Assembly: GCA_030280995.1 (NCBI GenBank)
Contig: JASXTE010000002.1
Span: forward strand, 24,401,683-24,465,682
Reading direction: 5' to 3'
Source of the DNA: Hemileia vastatrix
Taxonomy: Eukaryota > Basidiomycota > Pucciniomycetes > Pucciniales > Zaghouaniaceae
Length of the DNA stretch: 64,000 bases
In this document: positions 45,280-56,688 of the stretch, piece by piece
How the letters are laid out: every line of letters starts with the position of its first letter
Numbering within the stretch: position 1 is the first letter of the stretch
Made by a program: the position numbers and the translations under genes
Notes under the pieces: generated by a model
Database searches by the model: none
Told to the model about the DNA's origin: nothing
Seen by the model: only the letters and a program-made list of their open reading frames with translations

Positions 45280-46456
45280 TGTCAGCCTAAATATCCTTAG
45301 GACTGAGTATTTCTTATGCTTAAAATAAGATAACCTTAAGTAGATTAAGCTTATATCTTAAAAATAAGGTTAAAATAATAATATATATTATTTTATTATA
45401 TATATATATAATTATTATTCTATTATATAATTTATAATAGTTTAAATAGCTTATCCATGGCCTAATAGTACTTATTAAGGTGTTAATGGAGTAATAATAT
45501 ACTTATCTTAAGTGATATGAAGTAATTATTGACATACATAAGCTTATATGTATACATAAATCTCATATTCAGTGAAATATGCAGTATATTATGTATATTT
45601 AGGTATATAAGTGGGTTTTAGCCCCTTAATAGCCTATAACCTTTGTTTTTCTGCTTATTTTAGGTCATATGGACGAAATCAGTGGACTCACAACGCCTAC
45701 AGAAGCATAGACACCTATATCAGGCGCCTACACCCAGTTTGGACAACTAAAATTACTTCCTTGGATGGTTATTCACGGATTTATGGGTTGGAAGGATGTT
45801 TCTGGGTTAATGTGGATGCTTGGGGATGTTATTGGGGGCTTGGACATTTTATTTGTTTCCTTTATATGCTTTTAGTTTCATTAAATCTCTTTTTGATTAT
45901 TTATTTTACCTGTTTCTTTATGGTATCCGCTTTTATCTGGGTTTTCTATTTATGGTATGACTCTGTGTTATTATTAATAGTGATGGAGGGTCCTTACTGG
46001 AGGTCTGGGTGTTGAACATGCTTGAAGTGGACGCCATAGGGAGGTGATGGGCCCTCACAGTGCTGTAATTGCCGGGGATAGCAGTGACAGCATCTGGATT
46101 GAAGGTCTGTGCACTCCAGTGGATTTGGGTATAAGTAAGAAGGGATTTTGATGGTTATTTATCATCATTCAATTACTACAATTCAAACAACCACTACAAT
46201 ACAATTATAAGCATTCAGAAATATATTATAAAGCCCTTATAAATTGATATTATCTTTATATAAGCTATAACTATATTTTATTCTTCTATTTTCCACCACT
46301 AGCACACATTTAAATCCAAGTATTGTGAGTTTTATTTGAGTATAACTATTCTATTAGTCTTCCCCTGAGGTTTAATCACTAAATCATTTATCAATAAGTA
46401 GTAGGACCATAAAATAACACTATTATATCATACTTATATACTAGACTATACTGACA
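45280..46456 (+). repeat. 3' LTR of Gy-C
   Basis: 1177 bp, TGTCAG...CTGACA; nearly identical to the 5' copy. Confidence 0.93.
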
Positions 46457-49400
46457 ATATTCATCAGTTTACAAGAACTTAAAGGTCAGAAATCAAATTT
46501 GAAAAAATTAAATGACCATTATTCATCTCTGAAAAATAAGAATCAATTATCTTTTGCAAAAATCAATGAAACATTAACTAGTATTCCAAGGGTGAAAAGT
46601 AGGTTAAAAAACATTAAAGAACAATTGAATTCATTGTTTCTTGACCAAAAATTCTCTGTCACTTTTGAGAAGGAAACTGTTGCACAGACTACTCCACATG
46701 TACCTGAGCCAAGCTCCTCTACAGAAGAATAAGTACAAGAGAAACTTGTAGATAGTTCTGAGTTTCCGTCATGAATTAATGATGCACCATGTTCATCTTA
46801 AAATGTGTTAAATAATGAGATTACAGCTCAATTAGAGAAATTTGAACTTCTTCTTACACAGAAAAAAATTAACCAGAAGGAAATTAACTCAAATCAGAAA
46901 AATTGGCCCAAACTTTACGAATTTCCAACATTTAATGGTGATTCTTCCTCTGACTGGCAGAAATTCTTCTGTATAATTGATAATCTTAATAATTCTTGTA
47001 AACTACCAGATAAAGAAATTAAGTCTAAATTAATTTCTTTATTTTGAATGTTGCCGTGATGTGGTATGAATCTGTCCTCCTGGATAATAATAATCACTCT
47101 TGGGAGGATTGGAAAAAATTAATTAAAGCACAATTTGGTGGTTCAAAGTTTAGGTTAGCCCAACAAAGGCAGTATGAGGCGTCTAGATATAGCTCATCCA
47201 CTACAGAAAAAACCTATTGAGTTCATGATGAAACTAGTAAAAATTGTGAGAGCAATGAATCCAAATTTGGATTATGAGCTCTGGAAAAACAGGATCCTTT
47301 ATAAATTGCCAATGTCTTTGAGAGACTTAATTGTTGCAAGAACTGAATTCTCCAGGGAGCCTTCTTGCTTTATTAATACTTGAAATGAAGTTCTTTTAAA
47401 TAACAGGTAAGAGCCTAGGAAGTACTTCCCAAGACCTTCAGTGGAGAAACCCTTCAACCACCAACAAAAACTTCCTGAAAAAGTTTGTAAATCCTCTGCT
47501 CCTGTTGCACCTAAAAAATATGCAACAAAAACTTACTATAAATGCAGCAAGTCTTGGTAGAAAGGCCATGTTTGTGACAAGAAAATACACCTTGTTAAAC
47601 AAAGAGGGGAGCCTGCTGATGACACAGTTGCACTAGAGTTGATACCTCAAGTGATTGTTCCAGAAAAATTTCTCATGAGTCTAACCAGGAAATTTTAATG
47701 CTGGAGGAAGATATTCAATAATTAAAAATATTGACATTGAAAACAATGATTTTTCCACAGTTGAAGATTCTGAAATCATAAGAAATCTAGAGGATACCTC
47801 AATTATTATTACCCCTCTCAAGGCACCAGTCTTGATTAATGGAACCAGAATTGAAGTTGTTCTGGATTCTGGAGCTCGAGGAAGTGCTGTATCTGAAAAA
47901 GCACTTGTTTCAGTTGATCATGATTATAAATAAAAACTTATGCCTATCACTTCTGAAAATTGGAGAGGTTATGGCTTTTTTTTCCCCCATTGGTAAATAC
48001 AATGCTACAGTATTTTTCAAGTATAACCATGGCTTTGTAAGAGCTATTTGTGACTTTTTAGCTATGAAAAATCAAAACCTAAGCAACTGTTTCATTGTGG
48101 GAAATGATATATTAACCAAATATGGCATTAAACTTGATCCCTCAAACCAATGCTTCACAATGGGGTTGAATGGGAAGAGAAAATTTATAATTTCCTCCCC
48201 AAAAAATTATATACACCAGGATTGAACACATGTCATTCTTTAGTTCAATATAAAGGAAGATCTACAAAAGAAATTCCTTCCCTTCTGTCTGAATTTGGCA
48301 CAGTTTCTTTTGGAGAACAACTTTCTGGTGAGGAAAAAGATTCCATTATTCAGTTGATAAAATCTTTTTCTATGGCCTTTGCTTATGGGTCCCATGAATT
48401 AGGATTGGTAAAAGAAGAAATGAAGCTTTCTTTATCTTGCTGATTAACCAAAATACCACCTAGTTTAAACAAGAAGTCTTATCCTGCTTCCCCCACAAAG
48501 AGAAAAGATATTGAAGACAATATCTCTACCCTTTCAAAAATGATTATTATTGAAAAGGTAGTTGAAACACCTAAAAATTGTGTTAACTCACCTGTCCTAA
48601 TTTCTTGTGAGAAAGATAAATCCAGCTTATGTGGTGATTATAGATCACTAAATACTCATACTGTAGATGATATCTATCCTTTACCCAGAATTAGCTCTAT
48701 CCATGCTAATCTACAAGGTGCTAAATATATCATCAGTATAGATGGTAATAAGGAATATCTCCAGGTACCTGTTGAGAATAATTCACAGAATTTTCTAATG
48801 ATTGCTACTCATGTGGGTATATATAAGTATATTGGGATGCCATTTGGCCCCAAAAATTCCCATTCAGTTTTCCAAAAAGTTATGGATAACACATTCCATC
48901 AAGAAATAATTGAAGGATGGCTAATGGTTTATATTGATGATATCATCATATTCTCCAAGACATTTAAGGCCCACCTTAACCACCTTTGTAAAGTGTTCCA
49001 TAAGATAAATGAGATAAATATGACACTTGCTTTGAAGAAATGCAAATTTTGGTTTTAATTCTTTAAAAGTGCTTGGTAATGTTGTCTCAGGATTACAGAT
49101 ATGTGTTGACCAGAACAAAGTGGCAGCCATACAACAGGTAAAAGCTCCTACTACAATCAGAGAGCTCCAAAGTTTTTTGGGAATGTGTGGATACTATATA
49201 AAATCTATTAAAAATTATCAAGTCATAGCATTACCCCTCACCCAATTAACTAGGAAAGACATTGCTTTTGTCTGGAAAACTGAAAGAAAAAGAGATTTTG
49301 ACACTATAAAACATTGTTTGATGTCAGCACCGATTCTTGCCTTGCCTAACTTCAATCAACCATTTGTTTTGTACACTGATTCCAGTTTTATTGGCCTTTG

Positions 49401-51367
49401 TGCTGCTCTACATCAAAAACAAGTTATGAATGACAAAGTATCAGAAGTATTAATTTGTTATATTTCAAGGACCTTGAGAAATATTAAATTAAAATATGGT
49501 GCCACTCATATTGAATGTTTTTCAGTGGTGTGGTATCTGGAGAAACTGCATTATTATCTGGATGACAAGAAATTTGAACTTGTCACTGTTTGCAGTGCAG
49601 TAAAGCCCCTCTTAAACTTAAAGACACATGACAGACACATGTTCAGATGGCAGCTGGCTGTTCAGAAATACAGAGGAAGGATGACAATAACTCATAGGAG
49701 TGGTATTTTTCACTCAAATGTGGATATTTTATCAAGGTTAACTTTACCAAATGATGACTCTAATCCTGCTTATGATCCTGAGGATTAAATATTTCACATT
49801 CATGGGATATATTTGGTTGATATGGAGGAAGAGCTATTACAGCTTATTCTGGATTCATATGATAAAGACACTGACTTAAAATTGATGTGTACTATATTAA
49901 ATGATCCAAAGAATGATTAAATACAAGCATTAATTAAAACCCTACCACTAAAGTACCAGATTGTTTTGAAGAAAGGTAAATTTTCAATTGATAAAGGTTA
50001 CCTCTATTATAGAAGAAATTTGAGTAATGTTATTGTTATTCCTCCTTCTATGAAAGAAATCATCTTGAAAATTTGTCATGATGACATATTGGCAGGACAT
50101 TTTGATCTTGAAAAACAATGATCAGAATTAAGAACACTGCTTGATCGGTTAATATGTCTGAAGACACCAAACTGTTGAATCCTGTGATTATTTCCAGAAA
50201 TCAAAAAGATTAACTGGAAAAAGAGCTGGATTGATGAAACATATTGAATCTCCTGATGCACCATGGAAAGTTATAGACATGGACTTTGTAACAGGATTGC
50301 CCATTTCTGGGAAAGAAAGTTATAACTCTTGCTGGTTTGTTGTGGAAATATTCACAAAAATGTGTAAATTTATCCCTACTCACAAGGATGTTTCCACTAA
50401 AGAATTAGCCTTCTTGTGGTGGTCTCATATTTTTAATACTGCTGGTTTCCCAAAAGCCATTATTTCTGACAGATATTCTAAGTTTACTTATGAATTTTTG
50501 ATATCTCTGATGGATGTTTGTGGTTGTTATCTGAAGCTTTCTACTTCCAATCACCCCCAGACTGATGGATTAGCTTAAAGAAAAATTCAGACTTTAGAGG
50601 AAATGATAAGAAGATATTGTGCCTTTAGCCTTGAGTACAAAGAAAATGACAGGTTCAATCATGATTGGGTCACCTTACTTCCTGGTTTGGAATTTTCCTA
50701 TAATAGCACTGTTCATTCTGTTACTCAGAAAAAGCATTTTGAGCTCTAGCTTGGATATGTTTCAAATAACCCTGCACAAATCATCAATAATAAAATACAT
50801 AAATTGGATTTACATCCTGGTGTAAAATCTTTTCTTAAAATGCAACAAATTTGAAGAAGTCATGCTTAAAAATTTATTGAAAAATCTTTTGAACATGAGA
50901 AGAAGAGGTGGGACAAATCCCATAAAGAATACACTTTTGAGAAGGGTTATGAAGTACTGATTTCTACAGTCCACTTCAATTTAAAAGGTAATAACAAATT
51001 AAAAGACTCATTTGTAGGTCCATTTGTTTTCAGAAGAATGGTTGGTGATAATGCAGTTGAATTTATCCTGTATTCCCCATATTACAGGAAACATCCTGTT
51101 TTTCCAATATCTCTTTTGAAATCTTACAACTCCAATAGTGATTTATTTCCCAAAAGGAGGGGAAGAAAAAAGAAAACCCCTAAATAAATCACTGAAACAG
51201 CTGAAATTGATAAAATTCTAAATGAAATAGTTGTCACTGCTGAAAAAAGTACTGAATACTTATTGAGATTCAAGAATAAATCTTCTGAATATGATTCTTG
51301 AATTTCTGGAAAAGAGATATCTAACCTTCCTGCTCTGCTAAAGAAATATAAAAACAAAAAATCATAG
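46457..51367 (+). pseudogene. gag end and pol of Gy-B-old (heavily broken)
   Basis: Continues the gag of 37437-37612 with LKKLNDHYSSLKNKNQLSFA, then the gag core (NQKNWPKLYEFPTFNGDSSSDW), a decayed knuckle, protease VLDSGARGSA, RT YIDDIIIFSK (near 48930), RNase H TDSSFIGLCAAL (near 49375), integrase (HDDILAGHF near 50080; MDFVTGLPISG near 50277; NHPQTDGLA near 50550) and a chromodomain remnant (51200-51350). More than a dozen stops and frame slips. The stop after DYK near 47931 is at the same codon as the 33177 stop in Gy-B. Confidence 0.9.
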
Positions 51368-51390
51368 CTTTTTTTTAATGTTTTTTTTGG

Positions 51391-51401
51391 AGTGAGGGAG
51401 T
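51391..51401 (+). other. polypurine tract of Gy-B-old
   Basis: GAGTGAGGGAG immediately before the 3' LTR start TGTCAGCC. Confidence 0.75.
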
Positions 51402-51844
51402 GTCAGCCAGGCTACTAAACTAACCCAGTAAATAGTTAACTATTTACTAGAGTAGAGATACACCTTTACCTCTCATTTAATGAGTTATATTTACTTTATA
51501 AATTACTTATACAATTTTAACTAATTAATAGGTAAAAATAAGTAAAGATATAATTCTATTTTTTCCTCAAATTTTTTATTCTGTGACAGTGTCCTCATGA
51601 CAGCTGAAGAGAAAACTAAAAATACTAAATATTAAATCAAATATCTATATTTTTATTTTTACTTTGAAATTTACAGAAAAATTAAATAAATAAAATAAAA
51701 TGGACATATACAGATAAATACTGTGTATGGGTACATTATTTATAGAACAACTTTAATTAATTTAAATGTCTAATTGTGGAATTTTTCTTTGTCCAATACT
51801 CATGTATATAAAATTTTGATTCCATAGTTTCTCTCCTTTTTGCC

Positions 51845-51851
51845 TATATAA
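51845..51851 (+). promoter_or_regulatory. TATA box in Gy-B-old 3' LTR
   Basis: TATATAA in the context TTTTTGCCTATATAAGGCC. Confidence 0.65.
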
Positions 51852-51954
51852 GGCCTCTCAATCTGGCTGTTTTCATTCATTCTATTCTTAATTTCTTTAC
51901 AAACAATATTATATTAACAGCCCATTCTATTACTAATATTACCACCTTATTATT

Positions 51955-52564
51955 TGTTAATGTAGCTATGGCAAACTTAGCATACCTCCATTCAACATCT
52001 CAAGGTGATAAAGCACAATTAACAGATGAAATAAGCATCAATAACAATGAGGTTGATAACAGTGCTTTACAACTGATGAATGATAAACAAGAAATAATAT
52101 TTAAAAGAATAAATAAATTAATAGATAAAAAGATAAAAGTAATAAGGTGGAATGGAAAGATAAAAGTTAAACATTTAACCTTAAGGTGTGCAATTAAAGA
52201 TTAATATAGAGCTAGAAGCAAAAGATCAAATGTTAATAGATTACATAAGAAAAAGATAACACCATTATACATGTTCAAAGGCAAGAGAACTAATAAACGA
52301 AAGGCTATAGATTGTGGAAAAGCAAAAGTTAAGAAGATAAAGGGAGAATATGAAATGTGGTATAGAAAAGAGAGAATGATAATAGCATGCTATTTGAAAT
52401 GTTACAAGAGAAAAGCCAATAGTTATTATGTACATTTTAGAAAACAGGAGCATAAATAAGCACACACTTAAGCAACATTATAGTTATTTGTAAATAGATT
52501 AAAGTTTTTATATTGTTTACTGTTTATATTGAAATTATAAAGTATTATATTTGTTAATTTAATA
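51955..52564 (+). repeat. left LTR of Cop-1
   Basis: 610 bp. A frame from the ATG at 51968 runs to 52459 with one stop at 52202 (TAA where the right LTR has TAC). Confidence 0.85.
51968..52459 (+). pseudogene. LTR-encoded basic ORF, left copy (one stop)
   Basis: Begins MANLAYLHSTSQGDKAQLTD. Lys/Arg-rich throughout (INKLIDKKIKVIRWNGKIKV, KAKVKKIKGEYEMWYRKER). 164 codons with one TAA at 52202. The right LTR keeps that codon as TAC but has a TAG later, where this copy has TGG. No family recognised. It may begin just inside the LTR because the LTR supplied a 3' or 5' coding segment of the element. Confidence 0.45.
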
Positions 52565-52580
52565 CATTATTAGTACCACA

Positions 52581-52592
52581 AAGGTATCAATC
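52581..52592 (+). other. possible primer binding site of Cop-1
   Basis: AAGGTATCAATC resembles the initiator-Met primer site TGGTATCAGAGC common in copia elements, 16 bases after the LTR. Two to four mismatches, so uncertain. Confidence 0.3.
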
Positions 52593-52608
52593 ATTTAAAG
52601 AAAAACAA

Positions 52609-53430
52609 ATGTCCAAACCCGTAAACGTTACTCATAATACTCATCCCAGTTTCTTACTTAATGAAATCAATTATTTTGTCTGGTCTACAATTTTGGAGGC
52701 AGAATTAGACGACATTAATTGCCTAGATTATATCAATGGAAATGACTGCAATAAAGTAGATTAAAGGAAAAGAAAGTCCTATAATATAATTATTTGCCAC
52801 CTCAATGATGATCATGTAGCTGTTATTGCAAGTGAGCTGTATGGTGAACATAAAGGAAATGGATTGAAATCCTGGGAGCTACTAAAAGAAAAGTATGTGG
52901 GTGGAGATGCTCAAGGAATAAGATTAGCTTTTAATGAACTATTAACCATCAAATACACTTATGCAAGCCAATTTGTCAAGGACATCAGAACCATCAATTA
53001 CATAATTAAACTCATCAGATTGAAAGTAGATGAAGAAGCACTTTCTCTTCAAGTATTGCACAAGTTGCCCAGGGAATACGAGTTGTTAATTTGTATCTTG
53101 ATCCAAGGAGACAAAGTACTTGGTTTAGAGGAAGTATTGAAGCGCCTTGAGAAGGACAGTAAACAATTTGCTGTTTGAAAGGAAGACAATGTTGCCATGG
53201 TTTTAGCCCCGAACCAAAAATGAAACATCAAATGTTATAATTGCGGCATTATGGGCTATTCAGCCAAATAGTGTAGGAAGGCTTGGACAAAATACAAGTA
53301 TTCACCTCCCAAAAATGCTTCTATGGCCAAAACAAGTGAAGAAAATGAGGAGACAGAGGTTGCACTCCTAGGAAAAAGAATTTCAAATAATGAAGAGAAA
53401 GAAAGTCAGCCCCCAAGAATTATGAGATGA
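52609..53430 (+). pseudogene. copia-type gag of Cop-1 (broken)
   Basis: ATG at 52609; MSKPVNVTHNTHPSFLLNEI then NYFVWSTILEAELDD, a stop at 52762, then LKSWELLKEKYVGGDAQ, ELLTIKYTYASQFVKDIRTI, LPREYELLICILIQGDK and LEEVLKRLEKDSKQ, all typical of the copia/UBN2 gag fold. A zinc knuckle CYNCGIMGYSAK-C near 53236 has lost its His and holds a stop. Ends TGA TGA at 53428. At least four internal stops. Confidence 0.8.
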
Positions 53431-53446
53431 TGAATGGAAGGGGGTG

Positions 53447-54056
53447 TGTTAATGTAACTATGGCAAACTTAGCATACCTATATTCAACATCTTACAGTGA
53501 TAAAGAACAATTAACAGATGCAATAAGCATCAATAATAATGAGGTTGATAACAGTGCTTTACAACTGATGAATGATAGACAAGAAATACGATTTAAACTA
53601 ATAAATAAATTAATAGATAAAAAGATAAAAGTAATAAGGTGGCATGGAAAGATAAAAGTTAAACATTTAGCCTTAAGGTGTGCCTTTAAAGATTACTATA
53701 GAGCTAGAAGCAAAAGATCAAATGTTAATAGATTACAGAAGAAAAAGGTAACACCATTATACATATTCAAAGTTAAGAGAACTAATAAACAAAAGGCTAT
53801 AAATTGTGGAAAAGCAAAAGTTAAGAAGATAAAGGGAGAATATGAAATGTAGCATAGAAAAGAGAGAATGATAATAGCATGCTATTTGAAATGTTACAAG
53901 GGAAAAGACAATAGTAATCATTTAGATTTTAGAAAACAGGAGTATAAATAAGCACACACTTAAGTGACATTATAGTTATTTGTAAATAGTTTAACAATTT
54001 TATATTGTTTATTCTTTATATTGAAATTATAAAGTATTATATTTGTTAATTTAATA
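53447..54056 (+). repeat. right LTR of Cop-1
   Basis: 610 bp, matching 51955-52564. Confidence 0.85.
53460..53951 (+). pseudogene. LTR-encoded basic ORF, right copy (one stop)
   Basis: Same frame and offset as 51968-52459. Open from the ATG at 53460 (MANLAYLYSTSYSDKEQLTD) for 130 codons to TAG at 53850, then open again to 53951. Each LTR carries one unique stop, so an open frame at insertion time is possible. Confidence 0.45.
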
Positions 54057-54268
54057 GTATTTACAACTGTGTATTTCTAAGTATTTAAAGTAATAATAAT
54101 AATAATCTATTTACCTTTTCATTGAGTATTAAACTATAAAGATAAAAAATATGTACCTCTTTTGAAATCTTGAGTTTTTCCCACCTTTCATTGCTGTTGG
54201 ACTGCCATAAAATCTTATAGACCAAAAGCACCCCTTGACATACTCCATCTTCTAGATGACTGGCCAAT

Positions 54269-54810
54269 TATGCACCAAGTAACACTACAATAAAATTTTG
54301 TTTAATCATGGGGTGCAACAATGGCGTAAAAATTACGCAACAGTTAAGTAACAATAATTTTTGGCACTTAAAGGTCTTAGGTGGGCCTTAAGTGCAAAAA
54401 ACAATTGTTTTGTAACTTTTGCAAAACTGTTGCATAATTGTTGTACCCCATAGCAAAACAAACATGTGCTGTAGTGTAAGATATCCTTGATGGGGATATT
54501 TTAGGGAGGCACATAAGGATAAAAAATGTGTAAGGAAAAAATGTGAGAAAAATAAGTGTAAGAAAAATATCTTTAAAAAATGGGAAATTTTGTTTTTTAA
54601 TTTTTTTTTTCTTCAAAAAATTGATTATTTATTTCATTTTGTTTTTCTGTTTTTATACAATTTTTTTTTGAAAAAAAAAATCTCATGGTTGAAAATGATT
54701 TTTCTTACAATTACTTTTCTTACATTTATTTTTCTGACCTTATTTCTCTCCCTAAAATATCCCTAGCTCATGCTGGATATCACCATCAGGGATATCTTAC
54801 TTGGTGCATA
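54269..54810. repeat. foldback element with TATGCACCAAGTAAGATATCC arms
   Basis: Left arm TATGCACCAAGTAA + GATATCCTTGATGG and GATATTTTAGGGAG (interrupted by the nested MITE). Right arm is the inverse at about 54725-54810. The middle is A/T-rich with short inverse segments (AAGAAAAAT / TTTTTCTTACA). No target duplication found. Confidence 0.65.
54283..54476. mobile_element. 194-bp CACTA-type MITE
   Basis: Inverted ends CACTACAATAAA / GTGCTGTAGTG, and arms sharing ATGGGGTRCAACAAT and GCAACAGTT. The 3-bp duplication TAA flanks it (54280-54282 and 54477-54479). CACTACA ends with 3-bp duplications are the CACTA superfamily signature. Confidence 0.75.
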
Positions 54811-54823
54811 GTGGTAGTGTAAG

Positions 54824-55448
54824 TGTCAGCCAGGCTACCAGAATTATCCAGTATAATAATTAATTATCTTACTGAGATGAAGCCATGCCTTTTTAATTCT
54901 TATTGATAATTAATTATCTTATATTTACTTATGTATTACTTACAATAAACTAACTAAGTACAATAAGTAAATTTAGTAATTAATAAAAATTAATAAATGT
55001 CCCGTGTATTTTTACTCCCTAACACTGTGCTCAATAATAGTTGAAAAGGGAATAAAAATATTATTAAAATATTAAAATTTAAAAAATTCAAATTTCTTTA
55101 TTAAGAAATTTAAAATTCAGTTAAAATAACATTTTAATTCAAATGTTCTATACTAAGTGTGACAATTTAAGGGAACTCAAAATTTATATCAAATAATGTG
55201 ATACCTTTTATTGACACATCATTTTAGTATAAATTTTATGTTCACATTCTCTCTGTTCAATAAGTTTTTTCTCTCACACTCCCTTTTTGGATGTTGTAAA
55301 CTCTATGTGTTATCTCTCACCTTTTTCCTATAAAAGCCCTCTACTTTTGTACTTTTCAACTCATTCTTTTACTTACCACTTTTATTACATATCTATTAGA
55401 TACAAAATTTATTACTATTTTTTATAACTTTAGAATTTATATCACCAT
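54824..55448 (+). repeat. partial LTR of the Gy-B family, cut by Gy-D
   Basis: Starts TGTCAGCCAGGCTACCAG, follows the Gy-B LTR (with the family TATA box) to 55448, and is then replaced by the Gy-D LTR. The rest would lie beyond the right edge. It could be a solo LTR or the 5' LTR of another element. Confidence 0.8.
55329..55335 (+). promoter_or_regulatory. TATA box in the partial Gy-B-family LTR
   Basis: TATAAAA in the context TTTTCCTATAAAAGCCC. Confidence 0.6.
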
Positions 55449-56537
55449 TGTAGACAATCCTATAGTACTAGCTTTAGGCCTTGACCAAGGGAGTTGGAGT
55501 AAACCCAGCAAGAAAACCCCCTGTCCCTTTAGAAAAAAAAGTGATATTTACCTGCTACAGTAAATTGGTTCCTGTCTACCAAAAGACCCTTTTCCAATAC
55601 ACTTGACTGCTTGATCAGCCAAGAAAGTAGTCTCCAGACAGACTACCAAACCAAAGAACTGAAATGTAGACTAATGTCCACACCAGAGAAAGTAATAATA
55701 CTTGATGTAGGTTGCAAATCCACACCAGAGACAGAAATAATACTTGATATAGCTTGCAAGACTACACCAGAGAAACAGTTGCTAAGTTAAGTTAAATGAA
55801 GAACTCACTTGCAACAAACACAGCCAATTGTGGCCAAAAAATAGTGAAAACTGAGTGAGGAATAAGGATGTCACCTCCAGATGGTTGTATGATAATTAGA
55901 GTTGCCCCAAACTGTCTTATTCACTATATACACACAGACTACTAATTAAGAGCCCATGCACACCTGCAAATCTGGCATTCCTGACCACCAAATTGCATAA
56001 AACCTCCCTAGAAGCGCTTTCCAGCCCTCTAGCACTGAGGCGGGTGGTCCGCCCAGCACTGGGAAGCCCACCTGAAGCAGCCTGACCACGCTGAAGCCAG
56101 AAAACCACCAAAAGCACCCACACTACTTAGAAAATTCACCTACAACTACTAAAAACCTTAAAACACATAATTATGCTATAACAACATTGAGCCATGAAAA
56201 GTAGAGAAAATTCCTCTCTTTCCAACGGTACTAAGCACTTAACCCTAAGACTTAAGGTTAGCCCGTAAAACATGAAAAACAAAATTCAACAGAAATATTT
56301 TAAAATGAAAAGTGAGAAATTATCCTCCAAATACTTAAGCTATGAAAAATGTCCTCATGATATAAAATATAGAGAAAAAGCAGAACTATCCAATGGTAGT
56401 ATCTAGGTCCCTGTAGTTCCAATATTTGCTGCGTAATTCCGGAAAAATACCTAATTATTTAAACAATGCCATTTAAGGCATACCAAAACAACACCAAATA
56501 AACCAAAAAAGGGCTCCTCCAATTTTGGAAAACCACA
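55449..56537 (-). repeat. 3' LTR of Gy-D
   Basis: On the minus strand it starts TGTGGTTTTCC and ends GATTGTCTACA; 1089 bp. Homologous to the solo LTR 21865-22942. Minus-strand ATTGGAGGAAGGA directly upstream is the purine tract. Confidence 0.85.
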
Positions 56538-56688
56538 TCCTTCCTCCAATAGAGATTGTCCACATTCTCCTTACCACAACCACCATGTTCAGCTTTCTCT
56601 CCAAATCTGCTACTGACATGGGCCCCTGCCAATAATGCATTGAAAATAATCTCATCTGCTCTATCTCACCACTGGCTCATCCCTACAG

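Larger units (their letters stand above)
37613..46456 (+). mobile_element. Gy-C: complete, youngest-looking chromovirus
   Basis: LTRs of equal length (1177 bp each) that differ by eye at only about nine positions. The flanking 5-mers are ACATT (37608-37612) and ATATT (46457-46461), a target duplication with one transition. Same family as Gy-A. One long gag-pol frame remains, ended by a one-base deletion and, further on, a single stop. It entered Gy-B-old only 181 bp from the Gy-B insertion point. Confidence 0.93.
51955..54056 (+). mobile_element. Cop-1: short gag-only copia-like LTR element
   Basis: Two direct repeats of exactly 610 bp (51955-52564 and 53447-54056), starting TGTTAATGTA and ending TTTAATA, enclose only 882 bp. 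The flanks TTATT (left) and GTATT (right) are a target duplication with one change, confirmed by the uninterrupted LTR sequence at 25330-25350. The inside encodes a copia-type gag and nothing else, so it is non-autonomous and resembles the TR-GAG class described from plants. A purine tract (GGAAGGGGG, near 53436) precedes the right LTR. Confidence 0.85.
25299..54240 (+). mobile_element. Gy-B-old: decayed chromovirus split by nested insertions
   Basis: Pieces of one old element can be followed through the region: 5' LTR remnant 25299-25523, leader 25524-27785, gag start 27786-28741, gag middle 37437-37612, gag end and pol 46457-51367, 3' LTR 51402-51954 plus 54057-54240. The interruptions are Harb-2, Gy-B, Gy-C and Cop-1. 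Removing each insertion together with one copy of its target duplication restores homology with the intact Gy-B. This is the oldest retroelement layer here. The left part of its 5' LTR is missing at the Harb-1 junction. Confidence 0.85.
51402..54240 (+). repeat. 3' LTR of Gy-B-old, split by Cop-1
   Basis: Left part 51402-51954 and right part 54057-54240, ending CCCCTTGACA. The joined LTR matches 25299-25523 at its 3' end and has the family TATA box. Confidence 0.85.
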
